From Gillisia xinjiangensis (GTDB lineage Bacteria > Bacteroidota > Bacteroidia > Flavobacteriales > Flavobacteriaceae): a DNA stretch of 64,000 nt. Shown piece after piece: positions 50,517 through 57,789 of the stretch; the first letter of the stretch is position 1, and each line of letters starts with the position of its first letter. The DNA is taken from positions 310,001-374,000 of the forward strand of contig NZ_JBKAHK010000004.1 in assembly GCF_046298265.1 (NCBI RefSeq), written 5' to 3'. A model generated the notes under the pieces. That model was not told the origin of the DNA, made no database searches, and worked only from the letters and a program-made list of their open reading frames with translations. The position numbers and the translations under genes were made by a program.

Positions 50517-50582
50517 CAAAAACCCCGTGGCAGGCCACAAGGTATGTCCCGAATTATCCGAAGGAAAATATTTTAAGAAAAT
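50517..50582 (+). repeat. Dispersed multi-hairpin repeat, copy D
   Basis: It comprises AACCCCGTGGCAGGCCACAA hairpin, GGTATGTCCCGAATTATCCG and the A/T linker GAAAATATTTTAAGAAAATC, matching the first half of copy B. It abuts the stop codon of the M23 peptidase gene, between convergent genes. The second half (long GC hairpin) is absent. Confidence 0.7.
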
Positions 50583-51275
50583 CTAACTAATCTTCAGTAA
50601 TAAATTCGGATCCGGACAATTTTCAAGGTACAATTCAAGATCTTGCTTGGCTACCACTCCGGGATAATCCCCATTAAAACCCTGTAAATCGTGAATTATT
50701 TGAAAATGAAGATGCGGCGCATAATCTCCGTTCACTTTTGTAGAACCCAGGTCCCCTATTTTATCCCCAGCTTCCACAATTTGCCCAAAACAGAGATTTT
50801 TAATACATTTCCGGCTTAAGTGCCCATAGAGCGTATAAAACATTCGTTCCCCTATCAAATGTTCTAAAATAATAGTAGGTCCGTAATTCCCCATACCCTC
50901 ATTATCATGAAAACTATGAACTGTTCCATCCAGAGGTGCTAAAACAGCGGTTCCGGCTTCAATCCAAAAATCTAACCCAATATGGATATTTCTGGGCGAT
51001 TCTGTTTTTTCGTCGTTAAAAATAAAACTCCGCTCGTAAAAATTTCTTTTTTCATTATATCCGCCATAGGCAACTTTTGCCTTCTTTTTGGATAAAAAAG
51101 AATCTATGCCTTTTTGAATTTCGCCAGAGGAAGGGATTTCAATGTTCTTTAATTCCTCGCTTACTTCAGACAAGTCAATATGCGCATAATCCTTCTGCTT
51201 AAATTTAGTATCTAATACAGGTGTAAAGTCTGAGGTACATTCTTTTATAAAATCGGTAAATCTGGTATTAGGCAT
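50583..51275 (-). CDS. M23 family metallopeptidase without signal peptide
   Basis: The 230-residue protein has the LytM/lysostaphin zinc site: HIGLDFWIEAGT (first His and Asp), TLYGHLS and PHLHFQI (HxH). The motifs are intact. The first 60 residues (TRFTDFIKECTSDFTPVL) are hydrophilic with no export signal or membrane segment, unusual for peptidoglycan endopeptidases. It probably works on a cytoplasmic or later exported substrate, which I cannot name. It lies 23 bases after the DUF4097-like gene in the ECF sigma operon. Confidence 0.85.
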   Translation of the reverse strand: MPNTRFTDFIKECTSDFTPVLDTKFKQKDYAHIDLSEVSEELKNIEIPSSGEIQKGIDSFLSKKKAKVAYGGYNEKRNFYERSFIFNDEKTESPRNIHIGLDFWIEAGTAVLAPLDGTVHSFHDNEGMGNYGPTIILEHLIGERMFYTLYGHLSRKCIKNLCFGQIVEAGDKIGDLGSTKVNGDYAPHLHFQIIHDLQGFNGDYPGVVAKQDLELYLENCPDPNLLLKIS

Positions 51276-51298
51276 AAGTTCTTTTTTTCAAAAATAAC

Positions 51299-52684
51299 TT
51301 ATTTTATTTCAATTTTACTAAAACTTGCGTTAATGGAAATACTTCTTTTTCCGCTGGTAGCTTTATAAAAACCGTTCAACATTTGCTTGTCATAAGATTT
51401 GGTTGCTTTTACAGTGCCAACTTTAGGATACTCTATGCTGCTTTGAGTTCCGTTGTAGTTAAAATTCAGGGCAGCATCGGGCAAAGAAAACCTTAAATCG
51501 CTGTTTTTAAGCGTAACATCAAGATTTTTAAAATCCGGATGAAGCTTCCCTATACTTAGTTCTCCAAAAGTACCCGATAAGATAGCTATTTCTGTTATCT
51601 CCCCTATGTTCACATCGCTTGAGTTAGAGGTGAGTTTAATACTTTTCGCTTTATCAATCACAACATCCTGAACATAACTGGTATTCAAAACCCCGTAATT
51701 CCATTGGGAAACAGTAATTGGGGAATAAGATACTTTTACCTCCGTATTTTCGCCATCTATTATATTTGCTGAAAATTTACTGTGGGAAATATTGGCTTTC
51801 AGGTTATTTGTGCGTTGTCCAATTTTAACTTCCCCATGACGCACTTCCAAATTTAACCTGGCATTGGCAGGAACCTTGATCCTGAGCGTGCGCACAGTAG
51901 TCCTTGGCTTTCCGGAATTTGGGCTTTTTGGAGCCACAGAATTTTCTTTCAACTCCATATCATTTGCTATTCTTTCTCCTAATTGTTCCATTTTCGAACC
52001 AAAATTCTCGGCCCATTGTTCCATTTGCGCTTCGAATTTCCCTTCATTCAAGGCCATTTTCTTTTCTATATTTTTCTCCCAGACTGCTGCATTCTTTTCA
52101 AACTGCGCTGCCCATTTTTCCATGGACTTTTCAAAGTCCTTTCCGAAATTGTTTTCCACCTGCTTCTCCCATTTTTTCATATACTTTTCTCCATCCTTTT
52201 GATAGGCTTCATAATCGAAATTAAGATTTCCCATTTTGGAAGCAAAATCTGGAGGGAGTGGTGGATTTTCTGCAAGATTTTCCATCATTGGAGCGACCAT
52301 TTCGGTCATTATGGGAGCGATCAATAGTTGTAGACTCCCCATAGCTTCTCCAAAACCGGCCATATCCATTTCTTTGCTCCAGGAAACACCACCGCCTGAA
52401 GTAATGTTCACTTCGCGAAGATCTCCGGAAGTTTCCAAATTCCAGGATTCCAGTTGTATTTTGGCTTCCTCCGGATTAAGGTTTTTTGAATCCAGCAGGG
52501 CTTCTATTGAAACCTGATCTTTATTCCAATGTTCTATAATAACCCTTGTATGCCGGGAGTCGATATTTACCTTTACATCTTTATTGGTGTTATAGGTATT
52601 TTCAAGTTTTTTGGATTGAGAAAATGTCGTTGTACACGCAAGGAGCAACAAGATAATGAAGGAATTATGCCTTAAGGTTTTCAT
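51299..52684 (-). CDS. DUF4097-like exported protein with coiled coil
   Basis: The 461-residue protein has an N-terminal signal (MKTLRHNSFIILLLLACTTTFSQ). The cysteine after LLLA could also be a lipobox, which leaves signal type open. The N-terminal part shows SRHTRVIIEHWNKDQVSIEALL, and the C-terminal third shows repeated beta-helix-like blocks (ARLNLEVRHGEVKIG, IKLTSNSSDVNIGE, FGELSIGKLHPDFKNLDVTLKNSDLRFSL), the DUF4097/GIN pattern. A methionine- and glutamate-rich region at about 110-250 is predicted coiled coil. It overlaps the anti-sigma gene by 20 bases and is probably a target or component of that response. Confidence 0.75.
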   Translation of the reverse strand: MKTLRHNSFIILLLLACTTTFSQSKKLENTYNTNKDVKVNIDSRHTRVIIEHWNKDQVSIEALLDSKNLNPEEAKIQLESWNLETSGDLREVNITSGGGVSWSKEMDMAGFGEAMGSLQLLIAPIMTEMVAPMMENLAENPPLPPDFASKMGNLNFDYEAYQKDGEKYMKKWEKQVENNFGKDFEKSMEKWAAQFEKNAAVWEKNIEKKMALNEGKFEAQMEQWAENFGSKMEQLGERIANDMELKENSVAPKSPNSGKPRTTVRTLRIKVPANARLNLEVRHGEVKIGQRTNNLKANISHSKFSANIIDGENTEVKVSYSPITVSQWNYGVLNTSYVQDVVIDKAKSIKLTSNSSDVNIGEITEIAILSGTFGELSIGKLHPDFKNLDVTLKNSDLRFSLPDAALNFNYNGTQSSIEYPKVGTVKATKSYDKQMLNGFYKATSGKRSISINASFSKIEIK

Positions 52685-53264
52685 AACTATCGGTTTTAGA
52701 TTTTTTGATTTCGTTTAATTTGATTTTTAACCTACGTAACAAGTCAAGTCTAAGTTGTAAGTTGGACAGCATAGCTTCAATGGTTTGCTCATTGGGGCCG
52801 GTTTCATTCAACTCTGTATTAAGTCGTTGATATTCCTTATCGAGTTCTTCCAGCTCCAGCATAAAAGCATCTATAAGCGCTTTATTGTCGTTATTGATCC
52901 CAAGATTTGCCAGTTCTAAATTGATTCCGGCCAGATAATAATTTTCGATCTTCTTAAATTCCGGGGAAACATCACTTAACTGAAATCTTTTTTCCTGAGT
53001 TACCCTCAGGGTATCTTCTTCTTTCAAAGTATCAACGAGTTGAATTTCATTTCCAGAATTTCCTGAAGTATTCCAGAGGAAAAACCCGACTCCTAAAGCA
53101 ACTATGAGTACCACAGCGATCTTCCGGTAAAAATAAAAACTCCCTTTGGCAGGAGGCAATGCTTTATCCAGCTTAGACTCAAAACGTTTTTGGTGACCCT
53201 TGCTCAATTTCTCGGTTGGTTGGAAATTATCGTTTTTAAACAGTTCCCTAATATCCTGTGCCAT
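52665..53264 (-). CDS. Membrane-anchored anti-sigma-like protein
   Basis: The 199-residue protein has a cytoplasmic N-terminal segment (about 1-45: DIRELFKNDNFQPTEKLSKGHQKRFESKLDK), one membrane helix (about 48-64) and an extracytoplasmic C-terminal region with helical heptads. No zinc-binding anti-sigma motif (HxxxCxxC) is present, so the anti-sigma role rests on its place between an ECF sigma gene and exported proteins. It overlaps the sigma gene by 17 bases and the following gene by 20 bases, a strongly coupled arrangement. Confidence 0.7.
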   Translation of the reverse strand: MAQDIRELFKNDNFQPTEKLSKGHQKRFESKLDKALPPAKGSFYFYRKIAVVLIVALGVGFFLWNTSGNSGNEIQLVDTLKEEDTLRVTQEKRFQLSDVSPEFKKIENYYLAGINLELANLGINNDNKALIDAFMLELEELDKEYQRLNTELNETGPNEQTIEAMLSNLQLRLDLLRRLKIKLNEIKKSKTDSYENLKA

Positions 53265-53787
53265 TTTTCAATTTTTTTAATTCGTCCTGTAATTTTCTTT
53301 TTCCCCTATGTATCAGTGTACGTGAAGCCACCTGAGTTATAGATAAAATCTCTGAGATCTCTTCGTGATCATATCCTTCTGTTAGATATAAAATCAACGG
53401 ATATTTATACCGCTCCGACAATGATTCTATGCATTGTTTTACTTCCTGAAGACTAATTCCGTCTTCCACCTGCCAATCCTCATCTTCTTCAACCGTTCCT
53501 ATTATGTGTTCATTTAAAGCCACGAGCTCCATTTTCTTGGATTTCAGCTTATCTATACATTTATTGATTACAATCCGCTTTAGCCAGGCTCCAAAAGCCA
53601 CTTCTCCATTGTACTGATGCAGTTTCAGGAAGGTTTTTATAAATGCTTCCTGCATCGCATCTTCAGCTTCAAAAGGATCTTTCAAAAATCTAAGGGCAAC
53701 TATGAACATTCCTTCACTGTAGCGGTTATAGAGTTCCAATTGTGCTCTCCTGTCATTGCCCCGGCATTTTTCTATAATCAGATCCAT
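53248..53787 (-). CDS. ECF-family RNA polymerase sigma factor
   Basis: The 179-residue sigma-70 family protein has region 2 (FIVALRFLKDPFEAEDAMQEAFIKTFLKL, with the -10 recognition segment) and region 4 (CIESLSERYKYPLILYLTEGYDHEEISEILSITQVASRTLIHRGKRKL, a helix-turn-helix). No region 3, the ECF pattern. It is the first gene of a four-gene operon with a membrane protein, a DUF4097-like exported protein and an M23 peptidase. The regulated promoters cannot be read from this window. No clear TAnnTTTG box precedes it, fitting self-directed transcription from another promoter type. Confidence 0.9.
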   Translation of the reverse strand: MDLIIEKCRGNDRRAQLELYNRYSEGMFIVALRFLKDPFEAEDAMQEAFIKTFLKLHQYNGEVAFGAWLKRIVINKCIDKLKSKKMELVALNEHIIGTVEEDEDWQVEDGISLQEVKQCIESLSERYKYPLILYLTEGYDHEEISEILSITQVASRTLIHRGKRKLQDELKKLKNGTGY

Positions 53788-54112
53788 TGGAAAATAAGCT
53801 TTTGGTTAGCTGGTTAATTAAAAGACGATAAAAATATCCTTCTGTTGCAAAAATCACTCAAATTATTTTGATTTGATAAATTTAAAAAGTGTCGTCCTGA
53901 GGTTTTTATAAATAAATAGTGGGTCTGACGTGGAGCACCAATTGAATTAACTGGCTTTCTGAAACCCGGGGTTTCCTCCACATATTCTGCGATATAAAAT
54001 ATTGAATATCAGACTATCTGAAGTTTAATTAATATCAGATACGATATCTTTGATCCTGAAAGATTTGGCATACTTTTGGGAATTAAATGATTGCTGAAAT
54101 AAGCTTAAGAAA
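53788..54112. other. 325-base divergent intergenic region
   Basis: Between the ECF sigma operon (minus) and the DUF2911 gene (plus). Its right end carries the DUF2911 promoter. The rest is AT-rich with no other motif I can support, and the sigma operon promoter could not be assigned. Confidence 0.6.
54049..54078 (+). promoter_or_regulatory. Bacteroidota promoter of the DUF2911 gene
   Basis: TTTG at 54049-54052, an 18-base spacer and TACTTTTG at 54071-54078 form a complete -33/-7 pair. The ATG is 35 bases downstream. A second TAnnTTTG word (TATCTTTG) overlaps the -33 position. Confidence 0.75.
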
Positions 54113-54703
54113 ATGAGTAAAAGATATAAATTGATATTAAAGATCGCCGGGATTATTCTAGTAATAATTATGGGCGGTTTATTTTTTAAGGAATATGCTG
54201 TTAAAGCTCATAGTCCGGAGGAAACGGTTGTCTACCAGGATGAATCCCTGGAACTTGAGGTTTTTTACAACAGGCCTTCCAAGAAAGAGCGGGAAATTTT
54301 TGGGGGATTGGTTCCTTATGGAGAAGTTTGGAGAACGGGTGCCAATGAGGCCACTACATTTTTAACCAATGAAGAACTTTTGGTGGACGGCTCTGTTTTA
54401 AAGGCGGGAAAATACACCTTATGGACAATCCCTATGGAAGATTCCTGGAAAGTGATCTTCAATTCCCAAATGTATCCCTGGGGGATCGATCTGGATGGAA
54501 AAGCATACCGGGATCCTCAATTTGACGTTTTAATCCTGGAGGCTCCAACCTTAAAACTTAAAGATACCCTGGAACAGTTTAGTATCTATTTTGAAAAATA
54601 CAATGAGCTTGTTTTCCTGAAAATTGCCTGGGACACCACCAAAATTGAAGTACCTATTAAAACAAAAAAAGAAGCACAAAGCGCGCTTCTTTTTTCAAAA
54701 TAA
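54113..54703 (+). CDS. DUF2911 family exported protein
   Basis: The 196-residue protein has an N-terminal hydrophobic segment (about 7-25) as signal or anchor. The DUF2911 core follows: VFYNRPSKKEREIFGGLVPYGEVWRTGANEATTF, KAGKYTLWTIP, WGIDLDGKAYRDPQFDVL and the EQFSIYFE end. The family is common in Bacteroidota and has no assigned function. A strong terminator hairpin is formed by the last 13 codons of this gene. It has its own promoter. Confidence 0.85.
   Translation: MSKRYKLILKIAGIILVIIMGGLFFKEYAVKAHSPEETVVYQDESLELEVFYNRPSKKEREIFGGLVPYGEVWRTGANEATTFLTNEELLVDGSVLKAGKYTLWTIPMEDSWKVIFNSQMYPWGIDLDGKAYRDPQFDVLILEAPTLKLKDTLEQFSIYFEKYNELVFLKIAWDTTKIEVPIKTKKEAQSALLFSK
54664..54695. terminator. Terminator hairpin inside the 3' end of the DUF2911 gene
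   Basis: AAAAAAGAAGC (54665-54675) and GCTTCTTTTTT (54685-54695) form an 11-base stem flanked by A and T runs on both sides, so it can terminate transcription on either strand. It overlaps the coding region, whose stop is at 54701-54703, and faces the convergent ohr gene. Confidence 0.8.
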
Positions 54704-54719
54704 TTTTTTAAATTTATTA

Positions 54720-55148
54720 TTACTCCTCGTCCAGCATCAGGTTAAGGGTAACATCTATATTATCCCTGGTTGCTCTTGAGTAAGGGCAAATCTCATGCGC
54801 CTCATTTACCAGTTTTTCTCCGGTTTCAATATCTATATTCGGGATATAGGTATCCAAAATTACTGATAATTGCAGATCATCTTCCTCTGTTTTCCCAATC
54901 CCAACCGTTGCGGTTACATTAAAATCTCCAAGATCTACTTTATGTTTTTTAGCCACTACCTGTAAAGCACTTCCATAACAGGCAGAATATCCGGCTGCAA
55001 AAAGTTGCTCTGGATTGGTGAGTTTCTCTCCTTTTCCACCCATACTTTTAGGCAAACTTAGTTTCATATCAAGAATGCCATCATCACTTTTCAAATGACC
55101 TTCCCTTCCTCCTTCTGTGGTAACCTTAGCTTTGTACAATGTCTTCAT
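54720..55148 (-). CDS. ohr: Organic hydroperoxide resistance protein Ohr (OsmC family)
   Basis: Ohr reduces organic peroxides with a Cys pair recycled by lipoylated proteins. The 142-residue protein contains both active-site motifs: AAGYSACYGSALQVVA with the peroxidatic Cys (about residue 57) and EAHEICPYSRATR with the resolving Cys (about residue 121). The glutamate of the active site lies in the TEEDDLQLSVILD segment region. Its length fits the family. It is convergent with the DUF2911 gene and divergent from meaB. I found no OhrR-type gene next to it. Confidence 0.93.
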   Translation of the reverse strand: MKTLYKAKVTTEGGREGHLKSDDGILDMKLSLPKSMGGKGEKLTNPEQLFAAGYSACYGSALQVVAKKHKVDLGDFNVTATVGIGKTEEDDLQLSVILDTYIPNIDIETGEKLVNEAHEICPYSRATRDNIDVTLNLMLDEE

Positions 55149-55174
55149 CTTACTAATTTTTGTTTAACTTTATA

Positions 55175-55182
55175 TAGTTTTG
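55175..55182 (+). promoter_or_regulatory. Candidate promoter box upstream of meaB
   Basis: TAGTTTTG matches TAnnTTTG about 72 bases upstream of the TTG start of meaB; the -33 spacing is not good. The region is shared with the divergent ohr gene. Confidence 0.4.
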
Positions 55183-55253
55183 AAATATACTATCTTAAGA
55201 AGAGGCTATCAGCACAACTATTCATAAATTTGTCCTAAAATAAAGAATCACTT

Positions 55254-56339
55254 TTGACCAAGTCCTCCAGTAAATCTGCCCTTAATCAATCAGAAAGCAC
55301 TCCTGCTTTCCCGCATGTGAACGCAGGTTCTATTCAGAAGATCAAAGCTTCCCGAAAAAAGCAATTTTCAGGTGAAGAGCTCAAAGATTTGTTGATTTCC
55401 GGGAATAAAACAGCGCTTGGAAGAGGGATCACGCTTGTGGAAAGCAATCTGCCCACACATCAGCAAAAAGCAGAAAAACTTATAGAATCCTGCCTTCCTT
55501 ATGCACACAAATCTATTAGGATTGGTATCACAGGAGTTCCCGGGGTTGGAAAGAGCACTTTCATTGAAGCCTTTGGAAGCTTCCTGGTAAAATCAGGCAA
55601 AAAAGTAGCGGTTTTGGCCGTAGACCCAAGCAGCTCGGTTTCTCATGGAAGTATTATGGGAGATAAAACCAGGATGGAAAACCTGGTTACCGAGGAAAAT
55701 GCCTTTATCCGCCCATCCCCATCAGGAGATTCTTTGGGCGGGGTTGCAAGAAAAACCCGCGAAAGCATAATTCTATGTGAAGCGGCAGGTTTTGATGTTA
55801 TTTTGATAGAAACCGTTGGAGTTGGTCAAAGCGAAACTACCGTCCATAGTATGACCGATTTTTTCCTTCTTCTGAAATTAGCCGGAGCCGGAGATGAATT
55901 GCAGGGAATAAAACGCGGAATTATTGAAATGGCCGATGCCATCGTGATCAACAAAGCCGATGGTGAGAACCTGAAAGCTGCCCGGGAAGCCCGGCTTGAA
56001 TTTAACAGGGCACTTCATTTATATCCGCCTAAAGAAAGCACCTGGCAACCCAAAGTTTCCCTTTGCAGTGCGATAGAAAATACCGGCATAACCGATGTAT
56101 GGGAGATGATAAGTGAATATCTGAAGCTTACAAAAAAGAATGAGTTCTTTGAAAAGAACCGGCAGAAACAAAATAAATTCTGGTTATTGCAAACCATCAA
56201 CGAACATTTAAAGCAGCGATTTTATCAGGATCCACATATTAAAAAAACTCTAAAAGAACAATTAACTGCGATTGAAAATAATGAAACCACTCCCTTTGCA
56301 GCAGCTAAACTTTTACTAAACTTGCATAATGAATTATGA
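55254..56339 (+). CDS. meaB: Methylmalonyl-CoA mutase-associated GTPase MeaB
   Basis: MeaB is the G-protein chaperone that loads and protects adenosylcobalamin in methylmalonyl-CoA mutase. The 361-residue protein has P-loop GITGVPGVGKSTFIEAFG, Switch-like VDPSSSVSHGSIMGDKTRM, IETVGVGQSETTVHSM (Walker B/switch region), NKADGENLKAA (NKxD guanine motif) and the C-terminal dimerisation helix (LLQTINEHLKQRF). A TTG start is used because the first ATG is far downstream. The mutase subunits are outside the window. It overlaps the following GT2 gene by 11 bases. Confidence 0.93.
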   Translation: MTKSSSKSALNQSESTPAFPHVNAGSIQKIKASRKKQFSGEELKDLLISGNKTALGRGITLVESNLPTHQQKAEKLIESCLPYAHKSIRIGITGVPGVGKSTFIEAFGSFLVKSGKKVAVLAVDPSSSVSHGSIMGDKTRMENLVTEENAFIRPSPSGDSLGGVARKTRESIILCEAAGFDVILIETVGVGQSETTVHSMTDFFLLLKLAGAGDELQGIKRGIIEMADAIVINKADGENLKAAREARLEFNRALHLYPPKESTWQPKVSLCSAIENTGITDVWEMISEYLKLTKKNEFFEKNRQKQNKFWLLQTINEHLKQRFYQDPHIKKTLKEQLTAIENNETTPFAAAKLLLNLHNEL

Positions 56340-57048
56340 TTTTACCATAATTGTTCCGGTGTACAATGAATTGGGCAATTTGAATAGGTTAGAGCAACTT
56401 TTGAACGCTTATTTTCAAGATGCATCCCTAAAAACCTGCGCTATTTTAGTGGATGACGGATCTTCCGATGGAAGTACAGAGCTAATCCAGGAAATTTCTA
56501 ACCGGAATGAACATATCTATTCAATAATATTTTCTGAAAACTCCGGAAAAGGCGCCGCCCTTAAGGCAGGCTTTGAAGCGGTAAAATCTCCACTCGTTGG
56601 TTATATGGATGCCGATTTACAGACCCATCCCGAAGATTTTGAAAAATTGCTCCCGTTTACAAAGGATTATCAACTCGTAACCGGCTGGCGAAAAGACCGA
56701 AAAGATACCGGGATAAAGAAGATCTCTTCCCTGATAGGAAATGGGATACGCGGACTTTTAATCCAGGATCAAATTCACGATTCCGGATGCCCGCTAAAGG
56801 TCATGGACAGTCATTACGCCAAGCAAATCCCGATGTTTTCCGGACTTCAGCGATTTATTCCTGCCATGATACTTTTGCAGCATGGAAAGATCAAGGAAGT
56901 ACCCATACCCCACTATCCAAGGCTGGAAGGCGTTTCCAAGTACTCATTTAAAAACAGATTCCTGGGCCCCCTTATAGATTGCTTCGGATATATTTGGATG
57001 AAAAAAACCTATATCCGCTATAACATCAAAGAAAAAAAACTCTATTAA
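56329..57048 (+). CDS. Family 2 glycosyltransferase, polyprenyl-phosphate sugar type
   Basis: The 239-residue GT-A protein resembles dolichol-phosphate mannosyltransferase and ArnC-type enzymes. It has IIVPVYNELGNLNRLEQL, LVDDGSSDGSTELI, GKGAALKAGFEA, the metal site GYMDADLQTHPED and RKDRKDTGIKKISS, SGCPLKVM. There is no C-terminal membrane part. It probably transfers a sugar to undecaprenyl phosphate. It overlaps meaB by 11 bases and is followed by a LAB_N membrane protein and a GT39 transferase on the same strand, which suggests one pathway. Confidence 0.85.
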   Translation: MNYDFTIIVPVYNELGNLNRLEQLLNAYFQDASLKTCAILVDDGSSDGSTELIQEISNRNEHIYSIIFSENSGKGAALKAGFEAVKSPLVGYMDADLQTHPEDFEKLLPFTKDYQLVTGWRKDRKDTGIKKISSLIGNGIRGLLIQDQIHDSGCPLKVMDSHYAKQIPMFSGLQRFIPAMILLQHGKIKEVPIPHYPRLEGVSKYSFKNRFLGPLIDCFGYIWMKKTYIRYNIKEKKLY

Positions 57049-57162
57049 AGTTGCTGCAATTCAATACCCTGAAGTCTGTTCATTTTAAAAATCCATTCGG
57101 AATTTGTTTTCCGCTTCTATGGATGTTAAAAACCTGTTTTAACTTTAAAGTGATACAAAAAG

Positions 57163-57789
57163 ATGAGTAGCTGGCAAATTTACAGCATAGGATTTGCGGC
57201 TCAACTATTGTTTTCCAGCAGGCTAATCCTGCAATGGTTTATTTCCGAAAAACATAAGAAGGTATTAACCCCATCCATGTTTTGGAAACTTAGTCTAATC
57301 GCTTCGTTCCTTCTTTTTGTTTACGGCTATTTAAGGGATGATTTTTCTATTATGCTTGGCCAGGCACTTACCTACTTTATTTATATTCGCAATCTGCAAT
57401 TACAGGGAGAATGGAAAAGGCTTCCTAAAATATTTCGAATATTTTTATATCTGTTCCCAATATTAATCGTCATATATTCTTACAATAACAACACCTACGA
57501 CCTTCAAAATCTTTTTTTTAATGAAATGATTCCATTTTGGTTATTGATCCTGGGTATCACAGCGCAGATAATTTTCAATTTTCGCTTTATTTATCAATGG
57601 ATCTATTCAGAAAAAATTAAGGAATCTGTCCTTCCATTGGGTTTTTGGATTCTAAGCATTATAGGATCCTTGCTTATTCTTATATATGCTGTTTTCCGAA
57701 GAGATCCGGTTTTATTTATAGGTCATATTATGGGAAGTTTTATCTATATCAGAAATATTATTATAAGTCAAAAATATGTCAAAATATAA
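57163..57789 (+). CDS. Tandem LAB_N-domain membrane protein
   Basis: The 208-residue integral membrane protein consists of two copies of the lipid-A-biosynthesis N-terminal (LAB_N) domain, at about 7-78 and 129-200. Each has the family order of features: LQW- or YQW-SEK (residues 24-30 and 145-151), P-x-x-FW, the Arg-Asp pair (RDD 58-60; RRDP 179-182), and the ending FIYIRN (72-77, 193-198). Three helices are seen per copy. LAB_N is normally fused to LpxB or stands alone; this double arrangement is comparable in layout to the paired ArnE/ArnF flippase. Its 3' end overlaps the GT39 gene by 14 bases. Confidence 0.8.
   Translation: MSSWQIYSIGFAAQLLFSSRLILQWFISEKHKKVLTPSMFWKLSLIASFLLFVYGYLRDDFSIMLGQALTYFIYIRNLQLQGEWKRLPKIFRIFLYLFPILIVIYSYNNNTYDLQNLFFNEMIPFWLLILGITAQIIFNFRFIYQWIYSEKIKESVLPLGFWILSIIGSLLILIYAVFRRDPVLFIGHIMGSFIYIRNIIISQKYVKI

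Noticed and set aside
51864..52327. Three overlapping plus-strand open frames opposite the DUF4097-like gene
   Set aside because: They are by-products of the repetitive glutamate- and lysine-rich coiled-coil codons on the minus strand.
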